Assembly (NCBI GenBank): GCA_022712235.1
Contig: JALAGW010000246.1
Coordinates: 1-5,715 of the forward strand
DNA from: Brevundimonas sp.
Lineage (GTDB): Bacteria > Pseudomonadota > Alphaproteobacteria > Caulobacterales > Caulobacteraceae
DNA length: 5,715 nt
Reading direction: 5' to 3'
A model generated the notes under the pieces. That model did not search any database. It was not told where the DNA came from and saw nothing but the letters and a program-made list of their open reading frames with translations. Below, piece by piece: positions 1 to 5,469 of the stretch. Within the stretch, counting starts at the first letter, position 1, and every line of letters starts with the position of its first letter. A program made the position numbers and the translations under genes.

Positions 1-128
1 AGCTTGATTTCCGCGCCGGATTCCGCTTTGGCAGCGCGCCGGGCCGTTCGCGCATCCGCGCGCCCGCCGGGCCGCCGTTGATCGGCGTCGCCCCTCATTC
101 AGAGTTTCAAGGAAGACCGCCTCTACGC
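1..128. other. Upstream region with no supported gene
   Basis: No complete gene is visible. Plus frame 1 is open from base 1 to a TGA at 79-81 and reads as a short Ala/Arg-rich stretch, so it could be the C-terminal tail of a gene that starts outside the window, but nothing identifies it. Plus frame 3 is open into the DUF6481-like gene through a TTG at 78, but that extension is Pro/Arg-rich and unlike the following protein, so it was not accepted as coding. A ten-base direct repeat, CGCCGGGCCG, occurs at 37-46 and 65-74; in DNA this GC-rich it carries little weight. The stretch probably holds the promoter and 5' leader of the next gene. No clear -35/-10 pair is seen. Confidence 0.35.
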
Positions 129-491
129 ATGCGAGACCTCAAACAAACCGGCTTCAACGACCGCATCTCCGCTCAACAGGACGCCAAGAAGGCCCTGCTG
201 GCCAAGTTCAAGCCCAAGCCGACGGTCCAGGATCCCGAGTTCGAGAAGCTGGCCGAGAAGCGCGCCGCCGAGAAGGAAGCACAGCGTCAGCAGTTCGAGC
301 TGGAAAAGGCCGAGGTGCGTCGCCTGAAGGCCGAGAAGGAAGCCGCTCGCCTGGCCGCCGAAATGGCCGCCCAGGACGAGGTCGACGCCGCCAAGCGCGC
401 CGCCCGCAAGGAGCGCAAGCAGCTGACCAAGGAAGAGCAGAAGGCCGCGCGCGACGCCCGCTACGCCGCGCGCAAGGCGCGTCAGCGCTAA
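129..491 (+). CDS. DUF6481-like small charged coiled-coil protein
   Basis: This encodes 120 residues of unknown function. The N-terminal part (about 1-35) reads MRDLKQTGFNDRIS followed by a Lys-rich linker with KPKP. From about residue 38 to the end the protein is almost entirely Ala, Lys, Arg, Glu and Gln with no Gly or Pro, which predicts one long, highly basic, soluble helix or coiled coil. The opening motif and composition match my memory of the alphaproteobacterial DUF6481 family; no function is known to me. The ATG at 129 was chosen because a purine-rich AAGGAAG lies at 109-115, although the 13-base spacing is long, and because the upstream TTG extension has different composition. The basic helix could bind nucleic acid or ribosomes, but that is inference from charge only. 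A hairpin follows the stop codon, so it is probably a single-gene transcript. Confidence 0.75.
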   Translation: MRDLKQTGFNDRISAQQDAKKALLAKFKPKPTVQDPEFEKLAEKRAAEKEAQRQQFELEKAEVRRLKAEKEAARLAAEMAAQDEVDAAKRAARKERKQLTKEEQKAARDARYAARKARQR

Positions 492-504
492 GACGGACGG
501 ATCG

Positions 505-528
505 GCAGGGGCGGTGCAACGCCCCTGC
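505..528 (+). terminator. Candidate hairpin terminator after the DUF6481-like gene
   Basis: A perfect nine-base inverted repeat, GCAGGGGCG and CGCCCCTGC, encloses the six-base loop GTGCAA. It starts 13 bases after the stop codon of the preceding gene. No run of T follows, so it is not a textbook intrinsic terminator. It could also protect the 3' end of the message. Confidence 0.5.
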
Positions 529-565
529 GGCTGCAGCGTTACAGGGGCGAAGTTTCCGGCCTTGA

Positions 566-595
566 CCGGGCGCGACCCCTTGGATCGCGGCCCGG
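566..595. repeat. Bulged inverted repeat in the dps upstream region
   Basis: CCGGGC (566-571) pairs with GCCCGG (590-595), and the adjoining GCGA (572-575) pairs with TCGC (585-588). This gives a ten-pair stem with a single bulged G at 589 and a nine-base loop. It ends 53 bases before the Dps start codon, so it could be a leader structure of the dps message, a second terminator of the upstream gene (it is followed by ATTTCCT), or an operator. The sequence does not decide among these. Confidence 0.4.
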
Positions 596-648
596 ATTTC
601 CTAACTGCAAGGCTGGATATTCACACAGCGACGCAAACAGGAGCCGCC

Positions 649-1128
649 ATGACCGCCGCCATCGACACCGGCCTGAAACCCAAGGAACGCGACGAGGTCG
701 CCCGCGAGCTGTCCAAGGTCCTCGCCGACAGCTTCGCCGTCTATCAGAAGACGCACGGCTATCACTGGAACGTCCGCGGGCCGGAGTTCTTCAGCCTGCA
801 CAAGCTGCTGGAGCAGCAATACAACGAGATCTGGGCCGCGCTGGACGACATCGCCGAGCGCATCCGCGCCCTGGGCGAACTGGCGCCGCAGAGCGCCTCG
901 GCCTTCGCCAACCTGACCTCGATCAAGGACGGCGACCCCGAGAAGGACGCCGGCGAGATGCTTCGGGAGTTGATCAAGGATCACGGGGTGCTGATCGCCA
1001 CGGCCCGCGCCGCCCTGGACGCCGCCGACGAGGTGGGCGACGAGGCCAGCGTCGATCTGATGACCCAGCGTCTGGCCGCCCATGAAAAGGCCGCCTGGAT
1101 GCTGCGGTCCAGCCTGGGCGACCGCTAG
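649..1128 (+). CDS. dps: Dps family ferritin-like DNA-protection protein
   Basis: Dps proteins form hollow dodecamers that oxidise Fe(II) with H2O2 and store the iron, sparing DNA from hydroxyl radicals; some also bind DNA. This protein has 159 residues, normal for the family. The diagnostic block at about 36-76 has YHWNV, then GPEFFSLH, then DDIAERIRALG. By position, the inter-subunit ferroxidase ligands are His39, His51, Glu55, Asp66 and Glu70, matching His51, His63, Asp67, Asp78 and Glu82 of E. coli Dps; Glu for Asp at the third site is conservative. The N-terminal tail before the first helix is short with a few Lys/Arg, so DNA binding cannot be assumed. The ATG at 649 is favoured by AGGAG at 639-643, five bases upstream, and because in-frame sequence further upstream does not resemble Dps. 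It acts in the cytoplasm and appears to be transcribed alone. Confidence 0.95.
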   Translation: MTAAIDTGLKPKERDEVARELSKVLADSFAVYQKTHGYHWNVRGPEFFSLHKLLEQQYNEIWAALDDIAERIRALGELAPQSASAFANLTSIKDGDPEKDAGEMLRELIKDHGVLIATARAALDAADEVGDEASVDLMTQRLAAHEKAAWMLRSSLGDR

Positions 1129-1171
1129 ATCGTCAGTTCTCCTCACGGAACAGTAATCTTCGGGCCTGAAA

Positions 1172-1222
1172 AGCGCCGGATTGAGCGGTCACTCAGATCG
1201 CCTTCCGGCGCTCGCCAGCGCC
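1172..1222 (+). repeat. Competing inverted repeats before the cell wall hydrolase
   Basis: AGCGCCGGA (1172-1180) is a perfect nine-base complement of TCCGGCGCT (1204-1212), giving a hairpin with a 23-base loop. That loop contains a smaller TGAG/CTCA pairing at 1182-1185 and 1192-1195. The segment GGCGCT (1207-1212) can instead pair with AGCGCC at 1217-1222 across the four-base loop CGCC. The two structures share one strand, so they exclude each other. They lie 43 bases after the dps stop and end four bases before the hydrolase ATG. The element may be the dps terminator, though it has no T run, or a folded leader controlling the hydrolase. Only the sequence complementarity is observed. Confidence 0.45.
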
Positions 1223-1226
1223 GCAC

Positions 1227-2432
1227 ATGGGATGCTGGATGCTGAAAGGCCGCCTGCCGCAGCTGAAGACGACCGGACGCCAGGCCCTCGCCATGGCGCC
1301 CATGGCCGTGGCCGTCAGTCTAGCGGTCATGGGGGTGGCCATGTCGGCCAGCTCCAGCCCGCGCCCCGACATCCACCGCACCGCCGAGGCCGTGGCCCGC
1401 GCCACCGGCGGGGACCTGACGTCGCGCGGATTGCAACTGGTCATGGCGCGACTGGACGCGGGGCAACTGGCCGTGGCCCGCCGCTTCGATCCCGCGCTGA
1501 ACCTGCCTGAGCTCTATGATCTGACGCCGGGGTGGGAGAGCCTGAGCCTGGGGGGCAAGCCGTCGCTGGACGCAGGCGTTTCGGGCGTCGCCGCCCAGCA
1601 GTTGAACGCGGCCATGCCCAATGCTTTCGGCGCCCTGCAACCGGCCAGACCCTTTGACCTGCGTCCCGCCACCGAGGCCGACCGCAAGCGCGCCCTGCGC
1701 TGCCTGACCCAGGCCGTTTATTACGAGGCGGCGCTGGAGCCGACCGAGGGGCAGGAGGGCGTGGCCCAGGTCGTGCTGAACCGGGTGCGCGATCCCAACT
1801 ATCCGGCGACGGTCTGCGGCGTCGTCTATCAGGGCGCCGAGCGGACCACGGGCTGCCAGTTCAGCTTCACCTGCGACGGGGCGCTGAGCCGCCCCCCCAT
1901 CGCCTGGGCCTGGACCCGCGCCACCCGCGTGGCCGAACGCGCCCTGGCCGGCCATGTGGCGACGCGGGTGGGCACGGCGACCCATTATCACGCCGACTAC
2001 GTCCATCCCTGGTGGTCGCCGACCCTGGCCAAGATCACCCAGGTCGGGGCGCATATCTTCTATCGCTGGAAGGGCGCGCCGGGCGAAAGCGCCGCCTTCG
2101 TCCAGAAATCGGTGGGCCGCGAGCCGGTGATCGACGAGGCGCGCTTCGCCCGGCCTCGGGTCCTGCTGGCCACCGCCGCCGACAGCGTCGAGGAGGCCCT
2201 GGCCGGCGCCGCGCCGAACCAGTTGCGCACGGTCGAGATCGACGGCCAGACCCGCGTCGTCGGCGTCGCCAGCCTGGGCGGCCGTCGCCAGGCCAGCAAG
2301 GACGAGATCGCCGCTATCAACGAGCGGCTGAAGGCCTATGAGGCCGGTCCGACGCCGAGCGTGACCGTCGCGCCGCCCCCGCCCGGCGTCACAGCCATGA
2401 CTGTCGAGGAAGTCGGCAAGCCGAACGGGTGA
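1227..2432 (+). CDS. Exported SleB-like cell wall hydrolase (Hydrolase_2 domain)
   Basis: The predicted product has 401 residues. The N-terminus carries Lys7, Arg9, Lys14 and Arg18 followed by a hydrophobic stretch at about 20-40 that ends in small residues, which fits a signal peptide or signal anchor, so the enzyme should act on peptidoglycan in the periplasm. The SleB-type hydrolase domain spans about 158-285. It begins CLTQAVYYEA, where Glu167 is the expected catalytic acid of this lytic-transglycosylase-like fold, continues with GQEGVAQVVLNRVRDPNYP and a CQFSF block, and includes the conserved HYHADYV at 253-259 followed by PWW. The region at 44-157 and the Pro-rich tail after about 285 match nothing I recognise. 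In Gram-negative bacteria such proteins are usually annotated as cell wall hydrolases, and the exact bond cut is not known here. No clear Shine-Dalgarno precedes the ATG at 1227; ATG 1239 in the same frame (residue 5) is an alternative start. Confidence 0.88.
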   Translation: MGCWMLKGRLPQLKTTGRQALAMAPMAVAVSLAVMGVAMSASSSPRPDIHRTAEAVARATGGDLTSRGLQLVMARLDAGQLAVARRFDPALNLPELYDLTPGWESLSLGGKPSLDAGVSGVAAQQLNAAMPNAFGALQPARPFDLRPATEADRKRALRCLTQAVYYEAALEPTEGQEGVAQVVLNRVRDPNYPATVCGVVYQGAERTTGCQFSFTCDGALSRPPIAWAWTRATRVAERALAGHVATRVGTATHYHADYVHPWWSPTLAKITQVGAHIFYRWKGAPGESAAFVQKSVGREPVIDEARFARPRVLLATAADSVEEALAGAAPNQLRTVEIDGQTRVVGVASLGGRRQASKDEIAAINERLKAYEAGPTPSVTVAPPPPGVTAMTVEEVGKPNG

Positions 2433-2444
2433 CTCGACGGCGAG

Positions 2445-3680
2445 CTAGAGCTCATCCAGTCGATAGGGGCGTCGCTCGGCCCGAAAGACCACGACGCCGT
2501 CGTAGTGTCGATCCCAGTTCGCCGTCACGGGCTGATGGTCGTCGAATGCGCTTCCCGGCAGTCTTCCCTGAAGCTGGAGCCACGACGAGGGCCGGAAGGC
2601 GGCGTCGGCTTTTGTCTCGGCGTGGATCAGGGCTCTGGCTTCCAGTGATCCCTCGGCGGCTGGGGCAATGTCGCGCGACTTGCCGGCGTCGAACCGGAAG
2701 CTGCCTTCCACGGCTGAAAACCCCAGCGCATAGGCCCTGGCGCCATAGCGTTCGTGCACATGGGCGCCGAAGTTCCGAGAGCCCGCAAATGGACCGCCAG
2801 GGACTGGCTCACGTGCGATATGGCCGTTGGCCGCCCAGACAATGACCTTGGGTGCGGCACCCCCGGCGCTTGCCGTCATGGCTTCCAGGTTCTGAAACAT
2901 GGAGGCGTCCCGCGCCGGGAGGCGATCAGCCGGCGGGGTGAAGTCGCGGGCGAGGGCTCGCCTGTAGTTCGCGACGAGGGTCAGCATATCGGCGCGATCC
3001 GCCGCTGCTTCAATCGGCAAGGCGGCTTCCACCTCGGCCAGGCATTGGAGGAGGTCGCTCCTGACAGCCTCGGTATAGGGCTCGGCGGAAGAGTAGGCCG
3101 ACCATATTCGCCGCTTCAACTCGCGCCCGCATGTCTCCCGTCGGTCGCTCTCCAGGTAGCCGGCCATTTCCAGCGGCATGGCCTCCAGCGAATAGAAGCT
3201 GCCACGGCTGCCGAGTTGATCATCAAGCCCGGCGAGGGTGATGCGCCTTGCATTCACTTCGTCGCGGAGGAAGTCGATAAGCGGCTGAATCTCCGCATTC
3301 TGGTTCCAGATTCCGCCGATGGCGGCCTTCACCATGTCATGGGTCACAGGCTCGCCACGACGCGCCTGACGCTGGATCGCGACGAAATCATATCGCCCGC
3401 TCTCGAACATCACGACGTTGAAACCGCACCGGTTAACCAGTTGCTGGACCAGATCCGATTTGAAGGCGGCGGTCCGACCGTCGCCGTGAAAGCCGTTCTC
3501 CCCGATCATGACGATCTGGCGATCGCAAAGATCGCCTACGGCGTCGGCCAGCGCCGACGCTTCTTGCGACTGCTCGTTGGAGCGGACGACGGCATACTCC
3601 GCGAGGCTGGGTTCCGCCGAGGCCTCTGGCGTTCCCATGACGATAGAGGCGACGATCCCGAGCGTGACGCGCCAGAACAT
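2445..3680 (-). CDS. Exported erythromycin-esterase-like protein
   Basis: This encodes 411 residues. Residues 1-22 form a signal peptide (hydrophobic core, ASA before the likely cut at Ala22/Glu23), so the mature protein is probably periplasmic. The family call rests on three blocks: IGENGFHGDGRTAAFKSDLV at 59-78, with Glu61 and His65; GFNVVMFESGRYD at 86-98, with Glu93; and RDASMFQNLEAM at 257-268 followed by VWAANGHIAR at 281-290, with His287. These correspond in order to the GExxHG, the downstream Glu, the RDxxM and the HNxH region of Ere-type hydrolases. Differences from the known macrolide esterases are one extra residue between Glu61 and His65, and Ala284 where the first His of HNxH is expected. 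It therefore belongs to a distant branch and macrolide hydrolysis should not be assumed; the substrate is unknown. The start is supported by GGGGAGG (minus strand, 3691-3685) four bases upstream. It converges on the hydrolase with a 12-base gap. Confidence 0.82.
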   Translation of the reverse strand: MFWRVTLGIVASIVMGTPEASAEPSLAEYAVVRSNEQSQEASALADAVGDLCDRQIVMIGENGFHGDGRTAAFKSDLVQQLVNRCGFNVVMFESGRYDFVAIQRQARRGEPVTHDMVKAAIGGIWNQNAEIQPLIDFLRDEVNARRITLAGLDDQLGSRGSFYSLEAMPLEMAGYLESDRRETCGRELKRRIWSAYSSAEPYTEAVRSDLLQCLAEVEAALPIEAAADRADMLTLVANYRRALARDFTPPADRLPARDASMFQNLEAMTASAGGAAPKVIVWAANGHIAREPVPGGPFAGSRNFGAHVHERYGARAYALGFSAVEGSFRFDAGKSRDIAPAAEGSLEARALIHAETKADAAFRPSSWLQLQGRLPGSAFDDHQPVTANWDRHYDGVVVFRAERRPYRLDEL

Positions 3681-3874
3681 GGTTCCTCCCCAGCTTTGCG
3701 TTGTGAGCAGAGAGCCTACACGACCTCAGCTTGATGTCGATTGAGCGGGAAACCTCTCCGGGGCGGCGAGGGGTGGACTTCGGCGACCCTGCAAGAGACG
3801 GACAAGCCTTGACCAACCGCGGTCTCGACCCAAAGTCTCAAGCTCGAGCGCATGGGCGTCTTGTGGGGATGCAG
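3681..3874. other. Divergent intergenic region
   Basis: This 194-base spacer separates the leftward esterase-like gene from the rightward membrane protein gene and should hold both promoters. On the plus strand TTGACC at 3809-3814 resembles a -35 box, but no good -10 follows at the usual distance. On the minus strand a weak TCGACA followed by TAGGCT about 16 bases later precedes the esterase-like gene. GCTCGAGC at 3842-3849 is a short palindrome. None of these is strong enough to call as a site. Confidence 0.4.
3865..3869 (+). promoter_or_regulatory. Ribosome binding site deciding the start at 3875
   Basis: GGGGA lies five bases before the ATG at 3875. It overlaps or abuts the in-frame ATG at 3869, which is therefore too close to use it. 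This favours 3875 as the start of the small membrane protein. Confidence 0.5.
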
Positions 3875-4345
3875 ATGGTCACAATCGTTGCGTTGGCGGT
3901 GGTCTTGCTGGTCGCCTTTCCCACGACCGGCATAGGGCGGCGCCTGCGCGAGGTTCTGGTGGATCAGACCGCGCGACGTCTTAACGGGATCACGCCCGGA
4001 CGCTTTGCCTTCTATGCGGCCTTGGGCGCGGCGGGCCTGATTCTGTTCGGCCTGTTCGAGGCCGAAGGCCTGCGTCTGTTCAGTTTGTTCACGCCCGAAC
4101 TGATCCTGTGGTTCGGGATGTTCGATGTGGCGCTGTTCCTGGACATCTTCATTCTCGCCGCCGCCCTTGGCGCCACCGCTCGGTTTCGGGCCATAGGCGG
4201 CGCCCTGGTCCAAGGGGCCCGACAGCTCCGAGTGTCGTTGCGCCCTCGGCCTGCATCCAGATCTCGGGCGACCAAGCCTCGCCCTGCACGCATCGACAAG
4301 GCAGGATCGATAGAGCCTGACCCAGGCCGAATGGCTTTCGCCTGA
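3875..4345 (+). CDS. Small unrecognised membrane protein, three predicted helices
   Basis: I do not recognise this 156-residue protein. Three hydrophobic segments are visible: about 2-16 (VTIVALAVVLLVAF), about 44-61 (FAFYAALGAAGLILFGLF) and about 75-99, the last containing two Asp residues at 84 and 90 within LWFGMFDVALFLDIFIL. A loop at about 22-43 is Arg-rich. The C-terminal tail from about 115 is strongly basic, with repeated Arg and Pro (RPRPASRSRATKPRPAR), and by the positive-inside rule should be cytoplasmic. Acidic residues inside the third helix are unusual and could be functional. The opposite strand is also open over much of the gene, but that frame is rich in Gln, Glu and His in the way expected of the antisense of a hydrophobic protein, so the plus strand was chosen. 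An in-frame open extension exists upstream to 3731 but is hydrophilic and lacks a good ribosome binding site. Confidence 0.65.
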   Translation: MVTIVALAVVLLVAFPTTGIGRRLREVLVDQTARRLNGITPGRFAFYAALGAAGLILFGLFEAEGLRLFSLFTPELILWFGMFDVALFLDIFILAAALGATARFRAIGGALVQGARQLRVSLRPRPASRSRATKPRPARIDKAGSIEPDPGRMAFA

Positions 4346-4360
4346 CGCCGCAAGCCCTCC

Positions 4361-4405
4361 TGCCCGAAAAGTGGGAAAATGGTGCCTTGGCTCCTACCAG
4401 GCGCC
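4361..4405. terminator. Candidate shared terminator between the membrane protein gene and trxB
   Basis: GGTGCC-T-TGG (4381-4390) pairs with CCAGGCGCC (4397-4405) around a six-base loop. Read as plus-strand RNA it is a nine-pair stem with one G-U pair and one bulged U, 35 bases past the membrane protein stop codon. Read on the minus strand the stem has one C-A mismatch and a bulged A, but it overlaps the trxB stop codon and is followed by ATTTTCCCACTTTTC, a T-rich tail like that of an intrinsic terminator. It could therefore serve both converging genes, more convincingly trxB. Confidence 0.45.
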
Positions 4406-5401
4406 GATCTTCTCGGCTTCCTTGTGGCTGATGGGGTTGTGGGCGGCCTTGTGGTCTTCCTCGGCGAGGAAGCGGGCGGCTTCCAACGCGGCCATGCAGC
4501 CCATGCCGGCGGCGGTGACGGCCTGGCGATAGACGTCGTCGGTGACGTCGCCGGCGGCGTAGACGCCCTCGATGGCGGTCGAGGCCGTGCCCGGCTTGAC
4601 CCGCAGATAGCCGCCCGAGTTGATCTCCAGCTGACCGGCGAACAGTTCCGACGACGGGGCGTGGCCGATGGCGATGAAGACGCCGTCTGCGGGGATTTCC
4701 GACAGGTCGCCGGTCTTGACGTTCTTGAGGCGCACGCCGGTGACGTTCCGGGCCACGCCGTCGACGACGCCGAGGATTTCATCGACCGTCACGTCCCAGA
4801 TCACCTTGATCTTGGGGTGGGCGAACAGGCGGTCCTGCAGGATCTTCTCGGCGCGGAACTCATTCTTGCGGTGGATGACCGTGACCTTCTCGGCGAAGTT
4901 GGTCAGGAACAGGGCCTCCTCCACGGCCGTGTTGCCGCCGCCGACGACCACGACCTGCTTGCCGCGATAGAAGAAGCCGTCGCAGGTGGCGCAGGCGGAG
5001 ACGCCGAAGCCCTGATATTCAGCTTCGCTGTCCAGACCCAGCCACTTGGCCTGGGCGCCGGTCGAGATGACCACGGTTTCGGCCAGCAGTTCCGCGCCCG
5101 AGTCCAGCGTCAGGCGGAAGGGGCGCTGCGACAGGTCGGCCTTGACGACAATGTCGTGGATGACCTCGGTCCCGACGTGCAGGGCCTGGGCCTGCATCTG
5201 CTCCATCAGCCAGGGACCCTGGATGGTCTCGGCGAAGCCGGGATAGTTCTCGACATCCGTGGTGATGGTCAGTTGGCCGCCGGGCTGCAGGCCGGCGATG
5301 ACCACCGGGTTCAGCGAGGCGCGGGCGGCGTAGATGGCGGCGGTCCAGCCGGCGGGACCGGAACCGATGACGGCGAGGCGGACAGTACGAGCTTGGGTCA
5401 T
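4394..5401 (-). CDS. trxB: Thioredoxin-disulfide reductase
   Basis: TrxB is a cytoplasmic FAD enzyme that passes electrons from NADPH to oxidised thioredoxin, supporting ribonucleotide reductase, methionine sulfoxide reductase and peroxide repair. The protein has 335 residues, slightly longer than the roughly 320 usual for the low-molecular-weight type. The FAD-binding GSGPAG is at 13-18. The redox pair is Cys137-Ala-Thr-Cys140, followed by Asp141, exactly the CATCD of this enzyme class. The NADPH-binding GGGNTA is at 154-159, and HRKNEFRA, whose Arg residues contact the NADPH phosphate, is at 177-184. The second FAD motif, AGDV, is at 283-286, followed by RQA. No key residue is missing. The start at 5401 gives the standard N-terminus, but only a weak AGG precedes it and a palindrome directly abuts the start codon. 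It is divergent from the glycine-rich gene and has no co-directional neighbour within the window. Confidence 0.96.
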   Translation of the reverse strand: MTQARTVRLAVIGSGPAGWTAAIYAARASLNPVVIAGLQPGGQLTITTDVENYPGFAETIQGPWLMEQMQAQALHVGTEVIHDIVVKADLSQRPFRLTLDSGAELLAETVVISTGAQAKWLGLDSEAEYQGFGVSACATCDGFFYRGKQVVVVGGGNTAVEEALFLTNFAEKVTVIHRKNEFRAEKILQDRLFAHPKIKVIWDVTVDEILGVVDGVARNVTGVRLKNVKTGDLSEIPADGVFIAIGHAPSSELFAGQLEINSGGYLRVKPGTASTAIEGVYAAGDVTDDVYRQAVTAAGMGCMAALEAARFLAEEDHKAAHNPISHKEAEKIGAW

Positions 5402-5417
5402 GCGCCTATTTAGGCGC
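5402..5417. promoter_or_regulatory. Palindrome abutting the trxB start codon
   Basis: GCGCCTATTTAGGCGC is an inverted repeat with seven-base arms and a two-base centre, ending at the base directly before the trxB ATG. On the minus strand its centre reads CCTAAATA, which resembles the Caulobacter housekeeping -10 consensus GCTANAWC at most positions. If it is the -10, the transcript would be nearly leaderless, consistent with the lack of a good ribosome binding site. A repressor operator is the other reading. Confidence 0.4.
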
Positions 5418-5436
5418 TGATTCCCCGATGCGCGAT

Positions 5437-5444
5437 GCTAGGAT
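5437..5444 (+). promoter_or_regulatory. Possible -10 element for the glycine-zipper gene
   Basis: GCTAGGAT resembles the GCTANAWC -10 consensus of Caulobacter housekeeping promoters and contains TAGGAT, four of six matches to TATAAT. The region about 16 bases upstream has only a weak -35 (CTGATT). Transcription would begin roughly 20 bases before the ribosome binding site and start codon. Confidence 0.3.
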
Positions 5445-5456
5445 GTGGTTTCGAGC

Positions 5457-5463
5457 GAGGGGA
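5457..5463 (+). promoter_or_regulatory. Ribosome binding site deciding the start at 5470
   Basis: GAGGGGA ends directly against the in-frame ATG at 5464 but lies six bases before the ATG at 5470. The second ATG is therefore the better start. Confidence 0.55.
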
Positions 5464-5469
5464 ATGAAG

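Noticed and set aside
37..74. Ten-base direct repeat CGCCGGGCCG
   Set aside because: It is made only of G and C in very GC-rich DNA, has two copies 28 bases apart, and no further unit, so chance is sufficient.
688..861. Glu55 in Dps in place of the Asp found in E. coli as a defect of the ferroxidase centre
   Set aside because: The change is conservative, the other four ligands are present, and Glu at this place occurs in related Dps-type proteins.
1147..1171. GGAAC at 1147-1151 as the -35 of an EcfG promoter for the hydrolase
   Set aside because: No CGTT or similar -10 follows at 16-17 bases; the sequence there is GAAA.
1320..2054. Minus-strand open frame of 244 codons opposite the cell wall hydrolase
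   Set aside because: The plus strand encodes the conserved SleB-like domain; the minus frame is Gly/Arg/Gln-rich without motifs.
2754..3734. Plus-strand open frame of 326 codons opposite the esterase-like gene
   Set aside because: The minus strand has a signal peptide, a good ribosome binding site and family motifs; the plus frame has none.
3716..4213. Minus-strand open frame opposite the small membrane protein
   Set aside because: Its Gln/Glu/His-rich composition is what the reverse complement of hydrophobic helices gives. It lacks a ribosome binding site that stands out.
4012..4782. Minus-strand open frame of 256 codons overlapping the trxB 3' end
   Set aside because: It overlaps trxB in another frame on the same strand and is a Ser/Arg/Pro/Thr-rich shadow.
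4379..5413. Plus-strand open frame of 344 codons opposite trxB
   Set aside because: It lies antisense to a thioredoxin reductase with all motifs intact, and its protein is an Asp/Gly/Val/Leu-rich shadow with no recognisable domain. Long antisense frames are expected in GC-rich coding DNA.
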